Positions 1 to 5,842 of a DNA stretch of 12,141 bases are shown here, one piece after another. Both the position numbers and the translations under genes were made by a program. The stretch is from contig JBGPNM010000037.1 of assembly GCA_041487535.1 (NCBI GenBank), positions 1-12,141 of the forward strand. Reading direction: 5' to 3'. The notes beneath the pieces were generated by a model. The model was not told the DNA's origin. It did no database searches and saw only the letters and a list, made by a program, of their open reading frames with translations. This stretch comes from JANWHZ01 sp041487535 (lineage in GTDB: Bacteria > Patescibacteriota > Saccharimonadia > Saccharimonadales > UBA4665). Every line of letters begins with the position of its first letter. Positions within the stretch are counted from its first letter, which is position 1.

Positions 1-222
1 ATGCAAGGCTTAGGCGCGTTGTCGCTAGTCAACTCCAAGGACACGCCTGAGTTTGCCCGGCGCTTAAAGTTGCTCCTGGACGAAACACGTTTACGGGCGT
101 TGTGGTTAGACTGGGCTGGGGACTATGTCAAGCAATTCAGCTATGAGAAGGTCGTTGGCCAATACGAAGCCCTGTACGAGTTATCCCTGAAGAAACATGC
201 CGGAGCGCTTACTGATGCCTAA
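1..222 (+). CDS. C-terminal end of a GT-B glycosyltransferase (5' truncated)
   Basis: The frame is open from the first base to a TAA at 220-222, so the gene very probably begins outside the window and the ATG at position 1 is internal. The visible 73 residues are mostly helical and end in VVGQYEALYELSLKKH, which resembles the closing helix of family-4 glycosyltransferases (the segment that crosses back to the N-terminal Rossmann domain). No catalytic motif is inside the visible part. It ends 8 bases after the preferred start of the next glycosyltransferase, which suggests a translationally coupled pair acting in cell-surface glycan or glycolipid synthesis. The family call rests on this tail and on the neighbour, so it is tentative. 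Confidence 0.6.
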   Translation: MQGLGALSLVNSKDTPEFARRLKLLLDETRLRALWLDWAGDYVKQFSYEKVVGQYEALYELSLKKHAGALTDA

Positions 223-1372
223 GTCTAAGTATCCTTTGAAGGTTGGTTTTGTACTTGATGACTCGCTCGACCCCCCTGACGGCGTGCAACAGTACGTGCT
301 GACAGTCAGCGCGTGGTTGCGTGAGAACGGCCACGAGGTGCATTACCTGGTTAGTGCCAGCAGCCGCCAGGATTTGCCAAATATCCACGTCTTGGGCAAA
401 AATATGGCGGTGCGTTTTAACGGCAACAGCTTACATATGCCGCTGCCCGCCGATCGCCGTCAGATACGTGACCTTCTGGCCCGGGAGCATTTTGATGTGC
501 TGCACGTGCAGATGCTGTACAGCCCGTTGTTGGCTGGACGTATTATTACTTCCGCAGAGCGCCGGACGGCTGTAGTCGGTACCTTCCATAATGTGCCGCT
601 GTCGCGTTGGGTTAGCCTAGTTAGCCGTTTGCTGGCACTGTGGTGCGCCGGAACGCTCCGCCGGTTTGACAGCGTCGTTAGCGTCTCGCGAGCAGCGCAG
701 GTGTTCGCCCGTGAAGCGTTTGGCATAACGAGCACGGTGGTGCCGAATACCATCCGCCTCGATGATTTCCGCCTGGCAAAACCATTGCCCCGGCCAGGTT
801 TTGATGCCAAGACGTTGCACATTCTGTTTTTGGGACGCCTGGTGCCCCGTAAGGGTTGCCTGCTGTTGCTGCAGGCCGCACTGCTGCTGAAGAATCAGTC
901 CGATACGCCTCCCTTCCATGTAACTATTTGCGGCAAGGGCCCGTTGCTTGATTCGCTGCAACAATTCGTACAGCAAAATGGCCTGGAGAAGCATGTAACG
1001 TTCGCCGGTTTTATACCCGAGGCCGACAAGCCCAGGTGGTATGCTTCAGCCGATTTGACCGTCTTCCCAAGCAGCGGCGGCGAAAGCTTCGGCATTGTGC
1101 TACTTGAGGCCATGGCCAGCGGCCGGTCGGCGGTGCTGGCCGGCGATAACGCCGGCTACCGGTGCGTGTTAGAGTCCTGCCCCAGCGATGTTTTGTTCGA
1201 TCCTCGGGATGCCCCAGCGCTAGCGGCCAAGCTGAGCGAGCTATTACGCGACCCTGCGACGCGCAATCATATCGCCGCTTGGCAGCGCCATCATGCCGAG
1301 CAGTTTGACGTGGCTCGAGTCGGCGTGCAAGTGCTTGAGGTTTACACTAAGGCATTGCAGCGCCGGCGCTAA
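215..1372 (+). CDS. Family 4 glycosyltransferase (GT-B fold)
   Basis: A 385-residue cytoplasmic or membrane-associated enzyme expected to move a sugar from a nucleotide-sugar donor to a lipid or glycan acceptor. The N-terminal domain starts KVGFVLDDSLDPPDGVQQYV, the strand-loop seen in PimA-like GT4 enzymes. The C-terminal donor domain has HILFLGRLVPRKG, a central ICGKGPL strand, the ADLTVFPS strand and the EX7E-type motif ESFGIVLLE within GGESFGIVLLEAMASG. Length is normal for the family. I chose the ATG at 215 because GGAG at 202-205 is well placed and the start overlaps the previous stop (ATGCCTAA); an ATG at 197 in the same frame has no good ribosome binding site. The substrate cannot be read from the sequence. 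It stops at a TAA, 23 bases before the next gene. Confidence 0.88.
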   Translation: MPKSKYPLKVGFVLDDSLDPPDGVQQYVLTVSAWLRENGHEVHYLVSASSRQDLPNIHVLGKNMAVRFNGNSLHMPLPADRRQIRDLLAREHFDVLHVQMLYSPLLAGRIITSAERRTAVVGTFHNVPLSRWVSLVSRLLALWCAGTLRRFDSVVSVSRAAQVFAREAFGITSTVVPNTIRLDDFRLAKPLPRPGFDAKTLHILFLGRLVPRKGCLLLLQAALLLKNQSDTPPFHVTICGKGPLLDSLQQFVQQNGLEKHVTFAGFIPEADKPRWYASADLTVFPSSGGESFGIVLLEAMASGRSAVLAGDNAGYRCVLESCPSDVLFDPRDAPALAAKLSELLRDPATRNHIAAWQRHHAEQFDVARVGVQVLEVYTKALQRRR

Positions 1373-1378
1373 CTACGC

Positions 1379-1387
1379 TACTATACA
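1379..1387 (+). promoter_or_regulatory. Candidate promoter -10 for the AI-2E family gene, almost leaderless
   Basis: The 23-base gap before the ATG at 1396 contains TACTATACA. Either TATACA (1382-1387) or TACTAT (1379-1384) could be a -10 box; the latter has TTGCAG at 1355-1360 as a possible -35 with an 18-base spacer. Transcription would start about 1391-1395, leaving a leader of only a few bases. There is no Shine-Dalgarno sequence before the ATG, which fits near-leaderless initiation. Prediction only. Confidence 0.4.
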
Positions 1388-1395
1388 TAGTAACT

Positions 1396-2514
1396 ATGGC
1401 ATTTTTCTCGCATCGCCAGGACCCTGAAGTAGCGCTGACGATTACAGCCAAAACCTTCTTCAAGGTAATTTTGCTGATTGTGGTGACCATCCTGTTGCTG
1501 GCCGCGCTGAAAAAGGCGTCGTACGCCCTGACGCTGATCATCATCTCTGTATTCCTGGCATTAGCGCTCAACGCGCCGGTCAGCTGGGTAGCACGGCACT
1601 TACCGGGTCCGATGCGCGGCAGCAGGTCATCAGCAATAGCACTTTCGTTTCTGATTGTTGTGCTAGTGCTTGGAACGTTTATCGCCAGCGCGATTCCGCC
1701 TATTGTGCATCAGACAGAATCATTCATAAACACTGTGCCCCAGCTCGTGCGTGACGTTCATGACCAGAATGGCAAAGTCGGTGAACTCGTTACAAAATAC
1801 CACTTGCAAAGCCAAATTGACGATCTTTCCCGCCAACTCTCTGCCCGGTTGCACAACAGCGGCGCGGGTACGGCAGTCACTGCGGTTTCGCGCATTGGCA
1901 GCAGTATATTCGCGACACTTACGATCCTCGTGCTGACATTCATGACGCTGATCGAGGGGCCGCGCTGGCTCGAGTTTCTGCGCGAGCTGCTGCCAAACAA
2001 CCGCCGGGCACACGCCGACCGCCTTGCGCGCGATATGTACAAAGCCGTGAAAGGTTACGTTAACGGCCAAGTAATGCTGGCAATTATAGCGTCCATGATG
2101 CTGCTGCCCGGGCTGCTTATCTTCCACGTCAGCTACCCGATAGCGCTGCTGGCCGTAGTCTTTACGTGCGGCCTGATCCCGATGGTTGGCCACACCATCG
2201 GTGCGGTTATCGTGACGTTGGTGGCTTTATTCCACTCGCCATTTTCGGCGGTTGGTATCCTTGTTTACTACATTTTGTACCAACAGATCGAAAACTATCT
2301 GGTACAACCCCGCCTGCAGGCCAACACAACGAATCTCTCGCCGCTAACGGTGCTAATGTCGGTGATAGTAGGTGTGAGCTTTGGCGGTCTGCTTGGTGGT
2401 CTGCTTGCTATCCCCGTCACTGCTTGTCTGCGCGTCTGGGTAATCGACTATCTGCAAACGCAGCACCATCTGGGCAACAAAGTTGCGCCATCTGAAGGTG
2501 ACACAAGCGATTAA
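1396..2514 (+). CDS. AI-2E family (UPF0118/DUF20) polytopic membrane protein
   Basis: A 372-residue integral membrane protein. Hydrophobic segments lie near residues 14-50 (KVILLIVVTILLLAALKK and the next span) and 76-100, followed by a soluble helical stretch (about 105-160) typical of the family, then several spans from about residue 165 to 350. The signature near the C terminus, QQIENYLVQPRLQANTTNLSPLTVLMSVIVG followed by GGLLGGLLAIP, is diagnostic of this family. Known members include TqsA (linked to autoinducer-2 export) and sodium/proton antiporters, so a specific substrate cannot be assigned. The start ATG lies 23 bases after the glycosyltransferase stop and lacks a Shine-Dalgarno; its own promoter is likely. 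The short tail after the last span is polar and ends at TAA. Confidence 0.9.
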   Translation: MAFFSHRQDPEVALTITAKTFFKVILLIVVTILLLAALKKASYALTLIIISVFLALALNAPVSWVARHLPGPMRGSRSSAIALSFLIVVLVLGTFIASAIPPIVHQTESFINTVPQLVRDVHDQNGKVGELVTKYHLQSQIDDLSRQLSARLHNSGAGTAVTAVSRIGSSIFATLTILVLTFMTLIEGPRWLEFLRELLPNNRRAHADRLARDMYKAVKGYVNGQVMLAIIASMMLLPGLLIFHVSYPIALLAVVFTCGLIPMVGHTIGAVIVTLVALFHSPFSAVGILVYYILYQQIENYLVQPRLQANTTNLSPLTVLMSVIVGVSFGGLLGGLLAIPVTACLRVWVIDYLQTQHHLGNKVAPSEGDTSD

Positions 2515-2566
2515 ACCTGCTGCTTAAGACGACCATATCTTGTATATTTAGCGGGGTATCGCGGCT

Positions 2567-2586
2567 TTGACTTATAGGTTAGCCTA
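2567..2586 (+). promoter_or_regulatory. Possible regulatory region of the antitoxin-toxin pair
   Basis: The 88-base gap 2515-2602 is AT-rich. It holds TTGACT (2567-2572), a fair -35 match, but I find no -10 at normal spacing; TTTAAAAT just before the ATG is 22 bases away. A short inverted repeat TAGG-TTAG-CCTA (2575-2586) lies beside it and could be an operator, since Phd-type antitoxins commonly repress their own promoter. TATATT (2543-2548) is an alternative -10. The arms are only 4 bases, so this is weak. Confidence 0.25.
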
Positions 2587-2602
2587 GGGCAAACTTTAAA
2601 AT

Positions 2603-2869
2603 ATGAAAACAATAGGCGCAAAGGAGCTAAGATTACACCTAAATCAAGTGCTTGACCGGGTACTCGCTGGTGAAGACATTATTGTAAGCCATCGCTTTAA
2701 GGCCCCGATTAAGCTGAGTGCGTTGTCTTCGATCCCTAACGCTAGCTCTGAAAAACTCGCGGGTTTGCGGGCGTTTGATGCTGCACCTAAGCGGAAGGTC
2801 CCGTACGACAAGCGCAAGCCAGTCAAAGATCTTTACGATGAGTCAATCACGCAAAAGTACCTTGGCTAA
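2603..2869 (+). CDS. Phd/YefM-type antitoxin
   Basis: An 88-residue protein whose first 40 residues, MKTIGAKELRLHLNQVLDRV then LAGEDIIVSHRFKAPIKL, match the DNA-binding fold of Phd/YefM antitoxins (short strand, helix, helix with the ETVxxG-like turn AGEDIIVSH, and a final strand). The basic, flexible C-terminal half (residues 50-88) is where such antitoxins wrap and inhibit the toxin. One base separates its TAA from the ATG of the PIN-domain gene, the standard antitoxin-first operon. Family antitoxins normally autorepress the operon, and the toxin-antitoxin complex represses more strongly. There is no clear Shine-Dalgarno. Local composition is more AT-rich than the flanking genes, consistent with horizontal gain. 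Confidence 0.85.
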   Translation: MKTIGAKELRLHLNQVLDRVLAGEDIIVSHRFKAPIKLSALSSIPNASSEKLAGLRAFDAAPKRKVPYDKRKPVKDLYDESITQKYLG

Positions 2870-2870
2870 T

Positions 2871-3248
2871 ATGCTATTTCTAGACGCGAACGTACTACTA
2901 GAGATACTTCTAGGACGAGATCACGAGGCTATTGCTCGTAGACTCATCGAAGAGCAACATGGTGCTATAGCTATATCAGCATTAACTGCACAGCTTGTAG
3001 TTCATTTTGGCCAATCCATAGTAGGCTTGCCAATACTTCGCAAATTTCTTGCGGACTACACGTTATTGGCGCTCGACGCACCCGATTTCGAGTGGGCGTT
3101 TGTCAACAGCAGGCATCAAGACTATGAGGATGCTCTACAGCTAGCCGTTGCAATTCGCAATGGCTGCACCGAGTTTGCGACATTTGATAAGAGTTTAGCT
3201 GACGCCTATAGCAACCTCAGCAGCATACGAATACAGCATCTACAATAG
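2871..3248 (+). CDS. PIN-domain toxin (VapC-like ribonuclease)
   Basis: A 125-residue PIN-domain protein. It begins MLFLDANVLLEILLGRD, where D5 is the first metal-binding aspartate. Later acidic residues occur in RHQDYEDALQLAVA and in the strand-turn FATFDKSLADAY, both typical of PIN domains. Where relatives usually carry a second acidic residue (helix after ISALT) this protein has ISALTAQLVVHF, with Q and L, so the active site may be altered. Known VapC toxins cut tRNA or rRNA in a metal-dependent way; the target here is unknown. I chose ATG 2871 because it begins right at the PIN fold; ATG 2838 (11 residues earlier, overlapping the antitoxin) is possible. Neither has a Shine-Dalgarno, so translation probably depends on coupling to the antitoxin. 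It ends in TAG, directly before a large palindromic element. Confidence 0.82.
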   Translation: MLFLDANVLLEILLGRDHEAIARRLIEEQHGAIAISALTAQLVVHFGQSIVGLPILRKFLADYTLLALDAPDFEWAFVNSRHQDYEDALQLAVAIRNGCTEFATFDKSLADAYSNLSSIRIQHLQ

Positions 3249-3297
3249 CTCGACATTCTTTCAAGAGATCAAATCACCCATTCCCAGCCAGGCTTAA

Positions 3298-3519
3298 GCG
3301 CCTTAGAGCTAGCTAACATCTCCCTGTCTGCCAAAACCAAAGGTCGGGGTCCCCATGAAACCATGTTTCATGGGGTGTAGTGTCGCCCACGTTCTATCTG
3401 TTTTTCGTTCGTCACCGTACCTTACCAAGTACGCTTCCTTACGAGAAAACAGATAGAAAATCATGGGTGCTGCTTTGGTTTTGCCTGTAACAGGGGGATG
3501 TTAATTAGCTCTTAGAGCA
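3298..3519. repeat. 222-bp composite palindrome (structured RNA, cruciform or MITE-like element)
   Basis: Three nested or side stems fill this gene-free gap. The outer arms are 3298-3342 and 3472-3519: AGAGCTAgcTAACATCtCCC on the left matches AGAGCTAatTAACATCcCCC read from the right, followed by a shared CAAAACCAAAG. A perfect side hairpin sits at 3351-3375 (CCCCATGAAA, loop CCATG, TTTCATGGGG). A second central stem pairs TTCTATCTGTTTT (3392-3404) with AAAACAGATAGAA (3447-3459), with a small CGTAC/GTACG hairpin at its tip. On RNA it would form a long stem ending in a junction with two branches. There is no ORF, no poly-U end and no recognised RNA family. AATCACC occurs on both sides (3272-3278 and 3519-3525) but may be chance. 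Confidence 0.75.
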
Positions 3520-3569
3520 ATCACCAGAATGATCTATTCCATTTCACCAAAGGTTTGGGGTGGGTACGT

Positions 3570-3598
3570 GCATCCTTAGCCGATGCGGATTTTCTCTT
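3570..3598 (+). terminator. Weak candidate terminator for the toxin transcript
   Basis: GCATC (3570-3574) pairs with GATGC (3582-3586) around a 7-base loop, followed by GGATTTTCTCTT. The stem is short and the U tract interrupted, so efficiency would be low. If used, the toxin mRNA would carry the whole palindromic element in its 3' untranslated region. Nothing on the minus strand here looks like a terminator for the convergent secreted-protein gene. Confidence 0.3.
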
Positions 3599-5000
3599 AC
3601 TTCCCGTAGTTACTTAATAAGATACTCAGGTCCAAGATATTGACACTGCCGTCGGCGTTAAAGTCGCAAACACTGCTAACTTGGCCGTAGTGACTCAACA
3701 GCAGCGATAGATCGATACTAGTAACATGCCCATCAGCGTTGCAATCGCCGGGGACTGCCGAAGCGCTGCTGGTGCTGATGTTTACGACCGGTGACTGAGC
3801 GCTTTCGTTGTTGTTACTGTCATACGCGCTGACCGTGTATCCGTACGATGTGTTTGCGGTAAGGCCTGAGTCAGTGTAACTAGTGCCGCTGCTTACAGGT
3901 ATAGTAGTAGCTAGCAGGCTTCCTGCTCGGTATACTTTGTAACCGGCGAGGCCGGGCCCGCCGGTATCTGTTGAGGCGTTCCAGGCCAGGGAGATCGAGC
4001 TCGCGGTTGTTGCCGTAGCGTGAAGGTTGGTCGGTACTGACGGAGGGGTTGCGCTCTTCTGTGCATTCCAGATGTTTTGGCAATCAGCCGAACCAGCTTT
4101 TACACCTTGCTGAATGCCGGTGTTATCCGATATATCTTGTCCGTTCGACTCATTAAACGCGTAGTAGATGATACCCACTGCGCCGTTCTGGCAGTATGCT
4201 TTTGCCTGTGCCTCTACTGCTGCGGCGTCCGGGGTCGGCCAGGTTCCGCCACCGAAGGCATCGGGAATGCCCACTAACGGTGTTTGTGTCTGATCCCAGC
4301 CTTTGCTCGCCAACTCGGAAAAAATTCCCGGCAGTACGCTTGTCAGCCCCCAGTCATAGGTACCGTGAGAGCCGTTATCGGCATAAATATAGGGCGCTAC
4401 CATATCGCAGCCTTGCGGCGAAAAGTTATCGGCAACATTAGTATCTAGGCTGCCACCCGTTCCCGATGACGACAAGCCGCCAGCGAATCCGCAGATAGAC
4501 GGTCTTCCAGGGGTATATTGATGGATCAAGCTTGTCATTTGCTGGAGCAATGTTTTTGCCGTGCCGTCGCCATAGGTCCAATCGTCGAGAACCCAATAAC
4601 CGACAATCAACGAATTGTTTTGTTCCGCTTTTAGGTGGTTCGTGAGGTTGGTGATGAGCTGGGATTGGGAAATGGACTTTTGGGCATAATCGCGCAAATA
4701 CGTCCAGGGCATGGCATCAATTATTTTCATGTTATTGGCTGCGACCTGTTGGCTGTACGAGTCGGTGCCTGAATAGTTCGCTCCATAATTCAAGACTTCG
4801 CCAATACCGAACGACGAAGCCTTGCCCAGGTCTGAGGCTGAATCAACGCTAAATACCGCGATAAAATTCGACGGCGGTGCGGTCCCTGAGGCGCGCCGCT
4901 GGTGATGGACGGCAAAGACCGCAAATGCCAGACTCACGGCTATGCAAGCTACTGCCGAAACTTTGATGGTTTTTTCGTATAGGGTCGGTGGATGCTTCAT
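3597..5000 (-). CDS. Secreted hydrolase-like protein with FnIII and C-terminal dockerin domains
   Basis: 467 residues. Residues 11-31 (TIKVSAVACIAVSLAFAVFA) form a signal peptide or signal anchor after a short basic start, so the rest is extracytoplasmic. Residues about 44-311 look like a TIM-barrel glycoside-hydrolase-type domain: strands such as LIVGYWVLDDW (acidic D139/D140), CDMVAPYIYAD and VGIIYYAFNE carry aspartates and aromatic residues at strand ends. I cannot name the family or prove catalysis. Residues 319-411 are a fibronectin type III module (PPSVPTNLHA, ISLAWNAS, YKVYRAG). Residues 418-466 are two dockerin-type calcium-binding repeats, DCNADGHVTSIDLSLLLSHYG and DFNADGSVNILDLSILLSNYG. 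The start is the ATG at 5000, immediately before the signal sequence; upstream in-frame codons overlap the divergent promoter region. A near-leaderless promoter lies just upstream. It ends in TAA. Confidence 0.8.
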   Translation of the reverse strand: MKHPPTLYEKTIKVSAVACIAVSLAFAVFAVHHQRRASGTAPPSNFIAVFSVDSASDLGKASSFGIGEVLNYGANYSGTDSYSQQVAANNMKIIDAMPWTYLRDYAQKSISQSQLITNLTNHLKAEQNNSLIVGYWVLDDWTYGDGTAKTLLQQMTSLIHQYTPGRPSICGFAGGLSSSGTGGSLDTNVADNFSPQGCDMVAPYIYADNGSHGTYDWGLTSVLPGIFSELASKGWDQTQTPLVGIPDAFGGGTWPTPDAAAVEAQAKAYCQNGAVGIIYYAFNESNGQDISDNTGIQQGVKAGSADCQNIWNAQKSATPPSVPTNLHATATTASSISLAWNASTDTGGPGLAGYKVYRAGSLLATTIPVSSGTSYTDSGLTANTSYGYTVSAYDSNNNESAQSPVVNISTSSASAVPGDCNADGHVTSIDLSLLLSHYGQVSSVCDFNADGSVNILDLSILLSNYGK

Positions 5001-5012
5001 CTTTCTCTGGTA

Positions 5013-5021
5013 ATGATAGCA
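5013..5021 (-). promoter_or_regulatory. Extended -10 promoter for the dockerin protein gene
   Basis: Reading the minus strand, TGCTATCAT (5021 down to 5013) is an extended -10 (TG-n-TATCAT). Its end is 12 bases from the ATG at 5000, so transcription would start about 5006, giving a leader near 6 bases. No convincing -35 was found, which is acceptable for extended -10 promoters. Confidence 0.45.
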
Positions 5022-5039
5022 CGTGCCAAGGAGAACAAC

Positions 5040-5150
5040 ATGGCACTGTCTACTGCTAAGAAGACCTTCAGAGGGGGCCACCACACGACGCGCACAAGTG
5101 CACTGCGGAGGATATCTTGCTGCGAATACTACTGCTCGTCATACATTTGA
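5040..5150 (+). CDS. Possible 36-residue small protein or leader peptide upstream of NADAR gene
   Basis: AAGGAG (5028-5033) sits 6 bases before an ATG, a stronger ribosome binding site than most genes in the window have. The reading frame gives a basic peptide of 36 residues starting MALSTAKKTFRGGHH, with a cysteine-rich tail (CCEYYC), ending at TGA. It matches nothing I recognise. It lies in the divergent gap between the secreted-protein gene and the NADAR gene, directly followed by another small ORF with its own GGAGG. Short ORFs arise by chance, and the only support is the ribosome binding site and arrangement. Confidence 0.35.
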   Translation: MALSTAKKTFRGGHHTTRTSALRRISCCEYYCSSYI

Positions 5151-5161
5151 GGAGGTCACTT

Positions 5162-5218
5162 ATGCGACACACTGTTCCTTATATGTTCGGACGTCCTTTT
5201 GCTATACTTCTGGCATGA
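5162..5218 (+). CDS. Possible 18-residue leader peptide coupled to NADAR gene
   Basis: GGAGG (5151-5155) lies 6 bases before ATG 5162. The peptide is MRHTVPYMFGRPFAILLA and stops at TGA 5216-5218, which overlaps the NADAR start as ATGA (5215-5218). That overlap is the classic arrangement for translational coupling. The -10 box proposed for the NADAR gene lies inside this ORF, so coupling and leaderless initiation are competing explanations for how NADAR is expressed. The peptide has no known relatives that I recognise. Confidence 0.33.
   Translation: MRHTVPYMFGRPFAILLA
5200..5208 (+). promoter_or_regulatory. Extended -10 promoter giving a leaderless NADAR transcript
   Basis: TGCTATACT (TG at 5200-5201, TATACT at 5203-5208) is a near-consensus extended -10. 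Only 6 bases separate it from the NADAR ATG at 5215, so the predicted first transcribed base is the A of that ATG. No Shine-Dalgarno is placed for this ATG, which agrees with leaderless translation. Confidence 0.5.
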
Positions 5219-5643
5219 CAGTCAATTTCTATACTCCCAAGTTCTACGCGCTTAATAACTTTTCGCCGAACGCTATCGAGGTTAATGGCGAGCTTTATCC
5301 GACTGCAGAGCATGCATACCAGGCAGCCAAGCTTCTCGGTGATGAAGCCAAGCACGCAATCAAGCAAGCGCGTAGTCCCTTGGAGGCGCAGCGGCTGGCC
5401 AATACCGTGTATAAGGCTAGTCGCGACCCAGATTGGCCAGACAAAAAGCTACCAGTCATGGAGAAAATCTTGCGAGCAAAATTAGTCCAGCACGAAGAAG
5501 TACGCGAAGCTCTCAAGGCAACGAAAAATGAGGCGATCACTGAAGACTCACCTACAGACTATTACTGGGGTGAAGGCAAAGACGGTACTGGCGAGAACAA
5601 CCTTGGTAAACTTTGGATGAAGTTGCGCTCCGAGTTAAAGTAG
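5215..5643 (+). CDS. NADAR family (YbiA-like) N-glycosidase
   Basis: 142 residues, normal length for a single NADAR domain. Recognisable blocks are FYALNNFSPNAIEVNGELYP (residues about 9-28), YPTAEHAYQAAK (with the conserved E-H), the central basic helices, and the C-terminal DYYWGEGKDGTGENNLGKLWMKLR. In the family, YbiA-like enzymes cleave N-glycosidic bonds of riboflavin-pathway intermediates, and other NADAR proteins remove ADP-ribose from guanine in DNA, reversing DarT-type toxins. Which activity this protein has cannot be decided; no DarT-like gene is visible nearby. The start is set at ATG 5215, just ahead of the conserved domain; in-frame sequence back to 5023 does not resemble the family. 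It ends in TAG and converges on cysS. Confidence 0.88.
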   Translation: MTVNFYTPKFYALNNFSPNAIEVNGELYPTAEHAYQAAKLLGDEAKHAIKQARSPLEAQRLANTVYKASRDPDWPDKKLPVMEKILRAKLVQHEEVREALKATKNEAITEDSPTDYYWGEGKDGTGENNLGKLWMKLRSELK

Positions 5644-5773
5644 ACAGCGATAAGAGTTCGGCACGTGTCTACTGGGGCCAATCATAAGCATGTTACAACT
5701 GAAATTGCATGTCCGACCGCGCAAACGTGCGAAGCCTTCGGCGACCGCAGATTCGTTGTTCCCCCCCCCTGTT

Positions 5774-5796
5774 CTGTCCGGCAATTTGCTGGACGG
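5774..5796. other. Hairpin between convergent NADAR and cysS genes
   Basis: The 199-base gap 5644-5842 has no gene. It holds a 10-pair hairpin, CTGTCCGGCA (5774-5783), loop ATT, TGCTGGACGG (5787-5796), with two G-T pairs. A run of nine C lies just before it (5761-5769). Neither strand has a U tract after the stem, so this is not a standard intrinsic terminator, although it could slow or protect the 3' end of either transcript. Confidence 0.45.
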
Positions 5797-5842
5797 ACGG
5801 CTGCCAGGCGACGCGGCAAACGGGCTGCGGGAGTCGTTTTCC

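Noticed and set aside
1720..2193. Long open frame of 157 codons antisense to the AI-2E family gene
   Set aside because: Its composition (many Arg, Gln, His) is that of a shadow frame, and the sense frame has a clear family match.
2718..2870. In-frame N-terminal extension of the PIN gene across the antitoxin
   Set aside because: It lies on top of the antitoxin in another frame and the PIN fold begins at the ATG at 2871.
3298..3519. Identity as RNase P RNA, tmRNA, SRP RNA or 6S RNA
   Set aside because: None of the conserved sequence blocks of the first three is present, and the branched shape does not match the single rod of 6S RNA.
3272..3525. AATCACC on both sides of the 222-bp palindrome as a target-site duplication
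   Set aside because: The left copy is about 20 bases outside the palindrome arm, and a 7-base match in this span is easily chance; kept only as a hint.
5023..5214. In-frame N-terminal extension of the NADAR gene
   Set aside because: The 64 extra residues do not resemble the family, overlap the divergent promoter region, and the conserved domain begins right at ATG 5215.
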